Positions 53,699-61,673 of a stretch of DNA of 64,000 bases are shown here, one piece after another (the first letter of the stretch is position 1; every line of letters begins with the position of its first letter). The notes under the pieces are model-generated. The model had not been told where the DNA came from. It saw only the letters and a list, made by a program, of their open reading frames with translations, and ran no database searches. Origin of the DNA: Pseudomonas rhizoryzae (GTDB taxonomy: Bacteria > Pseudomonadota > Gammaproteobacteria > Pseudomonadales > Pseudomonadaceae); the NCBI RefSeq assembly GCF_005250615.1, contig NZ_SULM01000010.1, positions 1-64,000 on the forward strand. The letters run 5' to 3'. The position numbers were made by a program, and so were the translations under genes.

Positions 53699-53729
53699 CC
53701 TGACCGGCGTCCGTGAGACGTCGGTCAGG
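53699..53729. terminator. hairpin between ferritin and sensor kinase genes
   Basis: Imperfect stem CCTGACCG-CGTC with GACG-CGGTCAGG (53699-53711 and 53717-53729), five bases after the ferritin stop and overlapping the end of the kinase gene. It is a plausible shared 3' end; the T-run is absent. Confidence 0.45.
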
Positions 53730-56271
53730 CGTCGTCGCGAGCGTCCTCGGGCGCTCGCGGCAGATAGAGCGAGATACAGGTGCCGATACCTGGCGTGGTG
53801 TCTACCTGGATCTGGCCACCGGATTGGTGCACGAAGCCGTGGACCATGGACAACCCCAGTCCCGTCCCCTGGCCCGGCGGCTTGGTGGTGAAGAAGGGAT
53901 CGAAGATGCGCTCCCTGATCTCCGGCGCGATACCCGTGCCGGTATCTCTTACCTGAACCCTCACGAAGTCGCCCTCGACGAGTCCCTCCGGCCAGTTGGC
54001 GGCCTGCTGCGGCAGATTGGTGGTAGACAGCACCAACTGCCCGCCTTGGGGCATGGCATCGCGAGCGTTGATCGCCAGGTTGAGCAGAGCACTTTCCAGC
54101 TGTACCGCATCGATGACCGTGGGCCAGAGATCGGCCGCCGGTTGTGCCTGGACGTCGATTGCCGGCCCGACGCTACGGCGGATCAGTTCTTCCATCGCCA
54201 GCATCAGCTCGTTCACGTCGGTGGACTTGGGCTCCAGGGTCTGCCGCCGGGAAAAGGCCAGCAGGCGTTGCGTCAGGGAGGCGGCGCGGGCGGCGTAGGC
54301 CTGGGCCCCGCTCAGCAGACGGTCGAGCTGATCGGTGCGCTGCTGCTGCAGGCGGCGGTCGATCAGTTCCAGGCTGCCGATGATGCCGGCCAGCAGGTTG
54401 TTGAAGTCGTGGGCGATGCCCCCGGTCAATTGGCCGATAGCTTCCATTTTCTGCGCCTGATGCAGCGCCTGCTGCGCCTGGGTCAGTTCGGCGGTGCGCT
54501 CGGCCACCCGTTGCTCCAGGGTTTCGTTGGCGGTACGCACCGCCCGGAACAGCTGTGCCTGTTCGATGGCGAGCGCCGCGCGGGCGGCCAGGGCGGTCAT
54601 TAGACGCTCGTGGCGAGCGTTGAAATGGTCGGGCTCGGGGTGGCCGAAGAACAGCCGGCCAAGCATGACGCCGCTACGAGCCACCACGGCGACCGCCAGG
54701 TAGCTGCGCACGGGCAATCGCTCTGCCGGCCAAGCGAGGTGCGGGGTGCCGACCAGATCCTTGCAACGCACCACGCCCTGCTGAGCCAGGTTGGCGGCGA
54801 ACAGGGCACTGGCGTCAGTCTCGCCGAGGGCGGCGAAGGCGTTACGGCCGGCGCCAGAGAGGGTGAATAGGTGCAGGCACCCCTCGTGCTCCGTCGGCTC
54901 TCGTTCGAAATAGGCGCCAACGTGCGCGTCGGTAAGTTCGACGCCGGCATCGGTCACCGTTTGCACCAGATGCGCCAGATCCAGTTGGCTCGCCAATTCC
55001 GTATCGATGCGTTTGAGCGCTTCCAGCGTCCGGGTTTCCTCGCGCAGCTCGGCCTCGGCCTGCTTGCGGTCGCTGATGTCGACGATGAATTCGAAGGCGC
55101 TGCCGTCGGGCAGGCGTTTGGCTGCCACCAGCGCCCAGCCGGTGGAGCCATCGCGCCGGACATAGTGGCGTTCGTCCGGTGGCAACTGGTCGTCGGCGTG
55201 CCGCAGGTCTGGTGCGGACCAGGCGATGCGGTTCTCCTGCAGGTCCTGGCGATCGTATCCACTCATGCGCAGAAAGGCGTCGTTGGCATCGATCAGGCGG
55301 CCATCGGCAGCGAAGCAAAGGGCACCCACCGTTTCGATTTCCAGGGCGGTACGGAAGCGTCTTTCACTGGCTTCCAAGGCCGCCTTGGCCAGATGAGCCT
55401 CGGTCACGTCCTGACCTTGGCAGAAGATGCCGATCACCTGGCCCTCTTCATCGGTCAGGGGTTCGTAGATGAAATCCAGGTAGAGGGTACGTGCCGGCTC
55501 GCCTGCAGCCTCCAGGCGCAAAGGGGTGTGCTCGGCGACGAAGCGTCGACCGCTCTGGTAGACCTGGTCCAGCCACTCGAAATAGCCCTGGCCCTCCAGT
55601 TCGGGAAAGACCTCGCGGACGGTATGGCCTTCGAAGGAACGCTCACCGAACAGCCGGCGATAGGCGACGTTGACGAAGTCGAAGGTGTGCTGCGGGCCGC
55701 GGACGATGGTGACGAAGCCTGGCGCCTGCTCGAACATGCGGCGCTGGCGGGCGGCGTCGGCGGCGCGGCGACGCTCTTCGAGAATCCGCTGGGTGGTCTC
55801 GTGGCCCTGGTTGAAGATCCCGGCGATCTCGCCGCCTTCACCGCGGATCGCCGTGAAGCTGTAGTTCCAGTAGGTCTCGGTAACCACGCCCTGGCGCACC
55901 ATGGGCAGTAGCTGGTCGAAGACGGAAAAACCCTGGCCGCTGCTCAGCACCTGCGCGAACTGCGGCCCGACCACCGGCCAGATGTCCTGCCAGACCTCAT
56001 GGCCGGGACGGCCCAAAGCCCAGGGATGGCGCTCGGCGGGAATCGGTGCCCAGGCGTCGTTGTAGAGTAGCAACAGCTCGGGCCCCCAATAGATGGCGGT
56101 GGGGAAGCTCGAATTCAGGCAGATGCTGAGGGCGGATCTCAGGGACTGCGGCCATTGGGAGGGCGGGCCCAGGGGCGAGTCGGACCAGTCGTGGGTGCGC
56201 AGCCGCGCCCCCATTTCCCCGCCGCCGGCGAGAAAATCCAATTCGTTCCAGTCGGCAATCTGCGCTGCCAT
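53725..56271 (-). CDS. PAS/GAF sensor histidine kinase
   Basis: The 848-residue soluble kinase has an N-terminal PAS-like domain (LGPPSQWPQSLRSALSICLNSSFPTAIYWG...), two more PAS domains (about 190-310, 315-430) and a GAF domain (about 440-590). A dimerisation domain with the phosphorylated His in GGIAHDFNNLLAG (about 621) and an ATPase domain (NLAINARDAMP, DTGTGIAPEIRERIFDPFFTTK, GTGLGLSMVHGFV) follow. No receiver domain is present and no response regulator is adjacent, so its partner is elsewhere. ATG 56269-56271 has GGGAGAGG upstream. The N-terminus resembles that of light- or redox-sensing PAS kinases, but the key residues of those are not evident. Confidence 0.88.
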   Translation of the reverse strand: MAAQIADWNELDFLAGGGEMGARLRTHDWSDSPLGPPSQWPQSLRSALSICLNSSFPTAIYWGPELLLLYNDAWAPIPAERHPWALGRPGHEVWQDIWPVVGPQFAQVLSSGQGFSVFDQLLPMVRQGVVTETYWNYSFTAIRGEGGEIAGIFNQGHETTQRILEERRRAADAARQRRMFEQAPGFVTIVRGPQHTFDFVNVAYRRLFGERSFEGHTVREVFPELEGQGYFEWLDQVYQSGRRFVAEHTPLRLEAAGEPARTLYLDFIYEPLTDEEGQVIGIFCQGQDVTEAHLAKAALEASERRFRTALEIETVGALCFAADGRLIDANDAFLRMSGYDRQDLQENRIAWSAPDLRHADDQLPPDERHYVRRDGSTGWALVAAKRLPDGSAFEFIVDISDRKQAEAELREETRTLEALKRIDTELASQLDLAHLVQTVTDAGVELTDAHVGAYFEREPTEHEGCLHLFTLSGAGRNAFAALGETDASALFAANLAQQGVVRCKDLVGTPHLAWPAERLPVRSYLAVAVVARSGVMLGRLFFGHPEPDHFNARHERLMTALAARAALAIEQAQLFRAVRTANETLEQRVAERTAELTQAQQALHQAQKMEAIGQLTGGIAHDFNNLLAGIIGSLELIDRRLQQQRTDQLDRLLSGAQAYAARAASLTQRLLAFSRRQTLEPKSTDVNELMLAMEELIRRSVGPAIDVQAQPAADLWPTVIDAVQLESALLNLAINARDAMPQGGQLVLSTTNLPQQAANWPEGLVEGDFVRVQVRDTGTGIAPEIRERIFDPFFTTKPPGQGTGLGLSMVHGFVHQSGGQIQVDTTPGIGTCISLYLPRAPEDARDDA

Positions 56272-56371
56272 CAATTGCCTCTCCCAATCCACTTCTGCGA
56301 TTCCAGGCGTTCAGACCACAATCGAACTGGAACTGCAGGACCGCGGCAATATTTTTTGGTTCACCCACCCA

Positions 56372-57700
56372 TCAGGCACGAGGTGCGTAACGTTCGATGG
56401 CCTCCGGCAAGGCCCAGCCGGCGGCGAAGGCGAAGACCAACAGGATCAACGGCAGCAGCACCATCCAGGTCCGCGTCGGTATCGCTTCGAGGCGGTTGCC
56501 GCCGGTTTTCTGCAACAGCGCCAGGCTCAGGCCACAGAAGCCGCCAGCGAGCAGGGCGCCGGCGAGGATGTCGGTGGGCCAGTGCACGCCCAGGTAGACG
56601 CGGCTGAGGGCGATAAGTACCGCTGGCAGGGCGGCGATCACCAGCCAGGCGAGGCGACCGCGCGGCCCATAGCGGCGTCCGGCCAGGATGCCCAGGGTCA
56701 GGAAGAAGGCGAAGGAGGCCGAGCTGTGGCCGCTGGGCAGGCTGTAGGTGGTCAGCGGCTCGGCGAGGACGTCCGGCCGCGCCCGGGCCAGCAGATTCTT
56801 CAACTGGCCGTTGGCGAGCGCGGTACCCAGGGTGGTGCCCAGGGCGAACAGCAGCGGCCGCCACTGGCGGAAGGCGGCCAGCACCAGGATCAGCACCGCC
56901 GCGACGATCAGCTGGGTACGGAAGTCGCCCAGGCGGGTGATGACCACGGCGACGCCATTGAGCCAGGTCTCGCGATGCTCCTGGATCAGGGTCATCAGGC
57001 CTTCGTCGAAGGCGCGCAGGTGGTGCCAGCCGAACAGCAGCGCCAGCAGACCGGCCAGGCAGAGCGCGCCGCTGAGCAGGGTGGTACCGGCGCGTTCCCG
57101 CCAGGTGCCATGGCTGATGACCGCCACCAGTACCGCGACGCTACCCAGGACGATACCGGCCTGCTGCCAGAAGCCCTCCGGAAGCGGCAGGCGGAAGGCG
57201 GCGCCGGTCACCCAGCCCGGGCCGAGATAGGCGATGGACCAGCCGGCGGCCGCCACCAGGCTGACGCTGACGAATTTCACCAGAGGCATGTCGAGCATGC
57301 CGGCGATCAGCGGCAGCAGCGGGCGCAGCGGGCCGATGAAGCGGCCCACCAGCAGGCTGGCGACGCCGTAGCGGTGAATGAAGCCTTCGGCCGAACCTAT
57401 CCATTCCGGATGGCTGCGCAAGCCCGGCAGGCGGCGGATGCCCTGGTGGAAGCGCCGGCCGATGAAATAGGAGATCGCATCGCCAAGGATGCCGCCGAGA
57501 AAGCCCAGCAGCAGGGTGTCGAACAGATCGAGCGCACCGTTGCCGGCGGCGACGGCCACGGCGAACAGGATGACCGTACCGGGCACTACCAGGCCGGCCA
57601 GGGCCAGGCATTCGAGAAAGGAAATGATGAAGATGGCCGTGCCCAACCACTGGTGGTGCTGGTTGATCCAATGGGTCAGGCCGTCGAGCAGTTCCGTCAT
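56372..57700 (-). CDS. DedA-PAP2 membrane fusion protein
   Basis: The 442-residue protein joins two membrane domains. Residues 1-190 are DedA/SNARE-associated (FLECLALAGLVVPGTVILF, GRFIGPLRPLLPLIAGMLDM). Residues about 230-400 are a PAP2-type lipid phosphatase with K-x6-RP (KNLLARARPD, about 301), PSGHSS (about 324) and SRVYLGVHWPTD. DedA proteins flip lipid carriers and PAP2 enzymes dephosphorylate lipid phosphates, so coupled phospholipid or undecaprenyl-phosphate recycling is plausible. It follows wssI by 60 bases on the same strand. Confidence 0.9.
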   Translation of the reverse strand: MTELLDGLTHWINQHHQWLGTAIFIISFLECLALAGLVVPGTVILFAVAVAAGNGALDLFDTLLLGFLGGILGDAISYFIGRRFHQGIRRLPGLRSHPEWIGSAEGFIHRYGVASLLVGRFIGPLRPLLPLIAGMLDMPLVKFVSVSLVAAAGWSIAYLGPGWVTGAAFRLPLPEGFWQQAGIVLGSVAVLVAVISHGTWRERAGTTLLSGALCLAGLLALLFGWHHLRAFDEGLMTLIQEHRETWLNGVAVVITRLGDFRTQLIVAAVLILVLAAFRQWRPLLFALGTTLGTALANGQLKNLLARARPDVLAEPLTTYSLPSGHSSASFAFFLTLGILAGRRYGPRGRLAWLVIAALPAVLIALSRVYLGVHWPTDILAGALLAGGFCGLSLALLQKTGGNRLEAIPTRTWMVLLPLILLVFAFAAGWALPEAIERYAPRA

Positions 57701-57760
57701 CTAGAGGCTTCCTGGGTCCGGGGATGCGTCCTCAGACCCATGGAGAAAGCCTTGGTTGCC

Positions 57761-58906
57761 TCAAGGACGCGGATCGAGGCGCACGGCCTCGGGGCTGGGG
57801 GATTGTAAATCGCGCTCCGGGATTTCCCAGACCAATAACTGTGGCGGGGTTTGTCGGAAGGCCTTGCTAGCGAAATAGTCGCGCGCGGCACCGGCGAAAT
57901 GCCCACCGTCCTTGGCGAAGCGACCGACACTGGCCCCCAGCGCCTGCTCCAGGAAGGGCAGGAAGTTGGAGTTGCGCGAGAAGGAGGTGCCGATCAGCGC
58001 GAGGTTGGGCAGGTCACCGTCGCCGAACAGGTCGTCGCTCGCCCCGGCGGCCGCGTGGCTGTCGACCTGGGTGAGCCTCAGCAGCTCGGGCGTGGGTTGC
58101 AGGCGCGGGGGTAGCCAGTCCAGACCGGCCAGGCGTACCAGATCGCCCGGACGCGGTGCTGGCGGCAGCTGTGTGCGGGTGAATTCGCGGGCCGGGGTGG
58201 CCTGGAAGGGCAGGCTGCGGATACGGGCGGCCAGGGCCTGGGCGGCGGCCTCGGCACCGGCTTCGTTCCAGTGGGTATCGGTCCGCAGGAAGGCGCCACT
58301 ACCCAGGGGGGTAAGAACTGGGGTGAGGTCGACGACCGGCACGCCGGCTGCGCTGAGCAGCCGGGTCCAGTCGCCGATGCGGTTGGCGAAGGCGGCCGGG
58401 CGCCGCAGGCCGCAGAGTTGGTCGGCGGCGATGCGGCTCTTGTCCGGCACGATGGCGACCAGCAGGTGGATATGCCGGGCGGCCAGCGCGCGCTGCAGCT
58501 CGATCACGGTCTGGGCTCGCGCCCGGGCATTGGCGGCGGCCTGGCGATGGACTTCCAGTTCTTCGGCGAGGAACAGCCAACCGGGACAGCCCTGGCGCAC
58601 CCGTGGCCCGGTATCGCCGAACAGCAGCCAGCTCAGGCCGCGCTCCAGGCGCGCGGCGGCTTCGGGCAGCGGCGCCTTGGCCAGCTCCTTGGCGATATGG
58701 TGGGTGAGTTCGCCTTCGAGCAGGGCGTGACGGTCCAGCCGCTCCGGCCAGAGCGAGAGGCGGTCGGTTAGCAGGGCCCAGGCGCAGGAACCGAGGCCGA
58801 GCGCCAGGAACAGGGCGAAGACCAGGCCGGCCAGGGGCGCCAGGCGCACCTGGGTGGCGCTGGGCGGTTGCGGAGCGGGTGAGGGCGGCAGGGCGGGTGC
58901 GCTCAT
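57761..58906 (-). CDS. wssI: cellulose O-acetylation protein WssI (AlgJ/AlgX-like)
   Basis: The 381-residue protein has one N-terminal membrane anchor (about 25-48) and a periplasmic SGNH-like acetyltransferase domain. The Asp-His pair is in DTHWN (about 209) and the Ser motif GTSFSRN is at about 304. By analogy with AlgJ/AlgX it accepts acetyl groups and transfers them to the exported glucan. The start ATG has GAGG upstream and lies 11 bases after the wssH stop. Confidence 0.85.
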   Translation of the reverse strand: MSAPALPPSPAPQPPSATQVRLAPLAGLVFALFLALGLGSCAWALLTDRLSLWPERLDRHALLEGELTHHIAKELAKAPLPEAAARLERGLSWLLFGDTGPRVRQGCPGWLFLAEELEVHRQAAANARARAQTVIELQRALAARHIHLLVAIVPDKSRIAADQLCGLRRPAAFANRIGDWTRLLSAAGVPVVDLTPVLTPLGSGAFLRTDTHWNEAGAEAAAQALAARIRSLPFQATPAREFTRTQLPPAPRPGDLVRLAGLDWLPPRLQPTPELLRLTQVDSHAAAGASDDLFGDGDLPNLALIGTSFSRNSNFLPFLEQALGASVGRFAKDGGHFAGAARDYFASKAFRQTPPQLLVWEIPERDLQSPSPEAVRLDPRP

Positions 58907-58916
58907 GACGACGACC

Positions 58917-60332
58917 TCAGAACTGGAAGTAGAGGAAGGGCACGGCTTCGCGGCTGGCGATCAAGCCGAAGCAGAGCAGGAAGCCGGCCACCGGCCAGGC
59001 GGCGCCCAGGCCGCGCAACAGGGCGCTGCTGGGCAGCCGCTGCTCGATGCGCGGCTGCCACAGCGGGGCGATGACGCAGGCCACGCCCAACAGGGCGGCC
59101 AGGCCATGGGCGGGTCTCAGGGTGACGGCCAGGGCATCGCCCAGGGCGAAGCCGTGCAGGCCGAACTGCCCGGCATACATCGACAGCGCCGCCGAGAAAT
59201 CCGGCGCGCGGAACAGGGTCCAGGCCAGGGCCACGAACAGCAGGGTCAGGCCATGGGCCAGTGGGCGCGGCAACGGCCGTCCGCCGAGTTCGTCCCAGAG
59301 CCGGTCCAGGCACAGCGCCAGGCCGTGCAGCATGCCCCAGAGCAGGTAGTTCCAGCTGTCGCCGCCGTGCCAGAGACCGGCGATGGCCATGGTCAGGAAG
59401 AGGTTGCGATAGGTGCGAAAGCGACCGCCGCGGTTGCCGCCCAGGGAGATGTAGAGATAGTCGCGCAGCCAGCTGGACAGCGACAGGTGCCAGCGGCGCC
59501 AGAAATCCTGGATGCTGCGGGCGAGATAGGGGCGGTTGAAGTTTTCCGGGAAGTGGAAGCCCAGCATCAGGCCCAGGCCGATGGCCATGGCGCTGTAGCC
59601 GGCGAAGTCGAAGAACAGCTGCAGCGAATAGGCCAGGCAACCGATCCAGGCGTCGAGGAAGGACGGCTGCTCGAGGTGGAAGGCGACGTCCACCAGGGGC
59701 GACAGGGTGTCGGCCACCAACACCTTCATGCACAGGCCGATCATGAAGCGCCGGGCACCGAGGGCGAAGTTCTCGCGATTGAACCAGCGCTGATTCAGCT
59801 CGCGGCGCACCCAGTCGTAGCGGATGATCGGCCCGGCGATAGAGTGGCCGAACATGGAGATGTAGGTGGCGTAGTTGACGAAGCTGCGCTCCACCGGCAC
59901 TACGCGACGATGGACGTCGACCAGGTAGGAGATGGCCTGCAGCACGACGAAGGACAGCCCCGCCGGCAGCGCCACCTTCTGCCAGTCCAGCGGCAGGGCG
60001 CCGGCGGCCACCAGGGCCTGGCTCCAGGTGGCGGCGACGATGTTGGCGTACTTGTACCAGCAGAGCACCGCGAGGTTGATCACGATCAGTCCCGCGAGCA
60101 CCCGCAAGCGGGTCTTCGAGCCTTCGCGCGCGCGGTCCACCAGCAATCCACCGACCCAGGCCAGCAGCCCCATGGCCATGTGCAGCAGCAGGAACAGCGG
60201 ACTCAGCCAGCCATAGAACAGCCAACTGCCCACCAGCAGCACGCCGTTGCGCCCGCCGGGTCGCGCCAGGGCGTAGACCAGCAGGAACACCGGCAGGAAG
60301 AGGGTGAGGAATTCCAGCGAAGCGAAGACCAT
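58917..60332 (-). CDS. wssH: cellulose acetylation MBOAT protein WssH (AlgI-like)
   Basis: The 471-residue membrane-bound O-acyltransferase has about eleven helices. The catalytic His is in GLWHGGDSWNYLLWGMLHG (about 321), and FFDFAGYSAMAIGLGLMLGF and FWRRWHLSLSSWLRDYLYISLGGNRGG are also present. It moves acetyl groups across the inner membrane for polysaccharide acetylation, like AlgI. I begin it at ATG 60330-60332 (MVFASLEFLTLF), behind AAGGAAAG; the longer frame is rejected. It lies 13 bases after wssG. Confidence 0.9.
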   Translation of the reverse strand: MVFASLEFLTLFLPVFLLVYALARPGGRNGVLLVGSWLFYGWLSPLFLLLHMAMGLLAWVGGLLVDRAREGSKTRLRVLAGLIVINLAVLCWYKYANIVAATWSQALVAAGALPLDWQKVALPAGLSFVVLQAISYLVDVHRRVVPVERSFVNYATYISMFGHSIAGPIIRYDWVRRELNQRWFNRENFALGARRFMIGLCMKVLVADTLSPLVDVAFHLEQPSFLDAWIGCLAYSLQLFFDFAGYSAMAIGLGLMLGFHFPENFNRPYLARSIQDFWRRWHLSLSSWLRDYLYISLGGNRGGRFRTYRNLFLTMAIAGLWHGGDSWNYLLWGMLHGLALCLDRLWDELGGRPLPRPLAHGLTLLFVALAWTLFRAPDFSAALSMYAGQFGLHGFALGDALAVTLRPAHGLAALLGVACVIAPLWQPRIEQRLPSSALLRGLGAAWPVAGFLLCFGLIASREAVPFLYFQF

Positions 60333-60345
60333 CGCGAAGCTTTCC

Positions 60346-61002
60346 TTAGCGGGCGACGCTGTCCTGGGTGGCGAGCAGGCGCGGACCGCTGGCGCCGGGC
60401 AGCAGCAGTACGCTGTAGCGCTCACCGGCCTTGAGTTCGCCCAGGTCCAGCGGCTCGCCCTCGGCCTGGCCGGCGCAGGTCAGCTGCACCTTGAGCGCCA
60501 CGGCGTTGAGGCTGCGTCTTTGCAGGGTGCCATCGGCCACGTCCTTGAAGATCTCGGCATTGCGCCCGGCGGCTTGCAGGCCCGGGGTCGCACATTTGGG
60601 GTCCAGGCTGTAGAAGGCCAGCGAGGCCTTGAGCGCATTGAAGTCGTCCGGCTGCTCGCGTACCACGCGCTGCACCAGCGGCGTACCGGGCAGCACCACC
60701 AGGGTGGCGAATTCACCGGGGGCGACGGACAGTTCCAGCGGGGCGCTGGCAGCGCCGCGCTGGAGTTCACCCTTGATCGGCTTGGCGGCCGGTACGGTCA
60801 GGTAGCTCGAGACCGGCTTGGCGGCGTCCAGCTGCAGGCGTGCGGCGGAACCGGCCGCCTGCAACGCCAGCGGCTCGCTGCCGGCGTTGACGAATCGGAG
60901 GAAGGCGGAGTCTTCGCTCGGGCCGGTGGGGTACAGCGGGATTTCGGCAGCCTGGGCCAGGACGCTGGCGCCCAGGCCTGCCAGCAGCAACAGGATCTTC
61001 AT
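60346..61002 (-). CDS. wssG: cellulose acetylation accessory protein WssG (AlgF-like)
   Basis: The 218-residue protein has a signal peptide (MKILLLLAGLGASVLAQAAE) and a beta-rich AlgF-type periplasmic domain (IPLYPTGPSEDSAFLRFVNAG...). It assists acetylation of the exported polymer. The ATG (61000-61002) overlaps the wssF stop as TGATG; an adjacent GTG is possible but not needed. Confidence 0.88.
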   Translation of the reverse strand: MKILLLLAGLGASVLAQAAEIPLYPTGPSEDSAFLRFVNAGSEPLALQAAGSAARLQLDAAKPVSSYLTVPAAKPIKGELQRGAASAPLELSVAPGEFATLVVLPGTPLVQRVVREQPDDFNALKASLAFYSLDPKCATPGLQAAGRNAEIFKDVADGTLQRRSLNAVALKVQLTCAGQAEGEPLDLGELKAGERYSVLLLPGASGPRLLATQDSVAR

Positions 61003-61658
61003 CACTTGGCTCCCAGTTCAGCGGGCGGCAACTTGGCCAGGGCCGTGGCGATGGCGTTGCCCCAGGCCTTGTAGCCGGCCACGGTGAAGTGCTGGCCGTC
61101 GGTGGTGATCCACTGGCCGGGCTTGGAGAAGGTCAGGGAGTCGATATAGGTGCAGGGGGCGACGTTGCTGGCGAGGAACTTGGACATCAGCTCGGTGCGC
61201 GGATCGTTCTTGCCGTACTGGCCACCGGCCTTGCCCCAGGCCGGACCGACCCAGACGCACTTGGTGCCGGTGGCGGCGATTTCCTTGGTCAGGGCGGTGA
61301 CGCTCTGCCAGGCCCAGGCCTTGGGAAAGGAGGGCTTGTCGTAGGAGGCCATGGTGTCGCCGATCACCAGTACCACCAGGTTGGGCTTGTCGGCGGCGAT
61401 CAGCTCCTTGATCGGCGTGGTGGTGGCATCGCGGCCCTTGATCACCAGCTTGCCGTTGTCCCGCTGCTCGGCGCCGCAGTCGACCTTCTTGGTGGTCAGC
61501 CAGTCGGCGGCGCTGGCGCCGCAGGCGCCGATGGAGTGCACCTTGGCGCCCTGTTGCACCAGGGCGGCGTTAAGGGGCTCGACCAGGTGGTCGGCCAGGC
61601 TCATGTGGCTTTCGCCGAGAACGAGAAGGGACAGGCCGGCAAGGGCGGAAGCGGGCAT
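61002..61658 (-). CDS. wssF: cellulose acetylation SGNH protein WssF
   Basis: The 218-residue SGNH/GDSL-fold protein has a nucleophile block near the N-terminus (LLVLGESHMSLAD, Ser about 20), a middle block GDTMAS and the catalytic Asp-His as TTDGQHFTVAGY (about 186-190). It sits between bcsC/wssE and the AlgF-like gene, as in the wss operon of P. fluorescens. The N-terminal hydrophobic stretch may be the first beta strand, and I cannot decide whether it also directs export. The ATG has GAGG upstream. Confidence 0.85.
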   Translation of the reverse strand: MPASALAGLSLLVLGESHMSLADHLVEPLNAALVQQGAKVHSIGACGASAADWLTTKKVDCGAEQRDNGKLVIKGRDATTTPIKELIAADKPNLVVLVIGDTMASYDKPSFPKAWAWQSVTALTKEIAATGTKCVWVGPAWGKAGGQYGKNDPRTELMSKFLASNVAPCTYIDSLTFSKPGQWITTDGQHFTVAGYKAWGNAIATALAKLPPAELGAK

Positions 61659-61673
61659 GGGGATGACCTCGGA

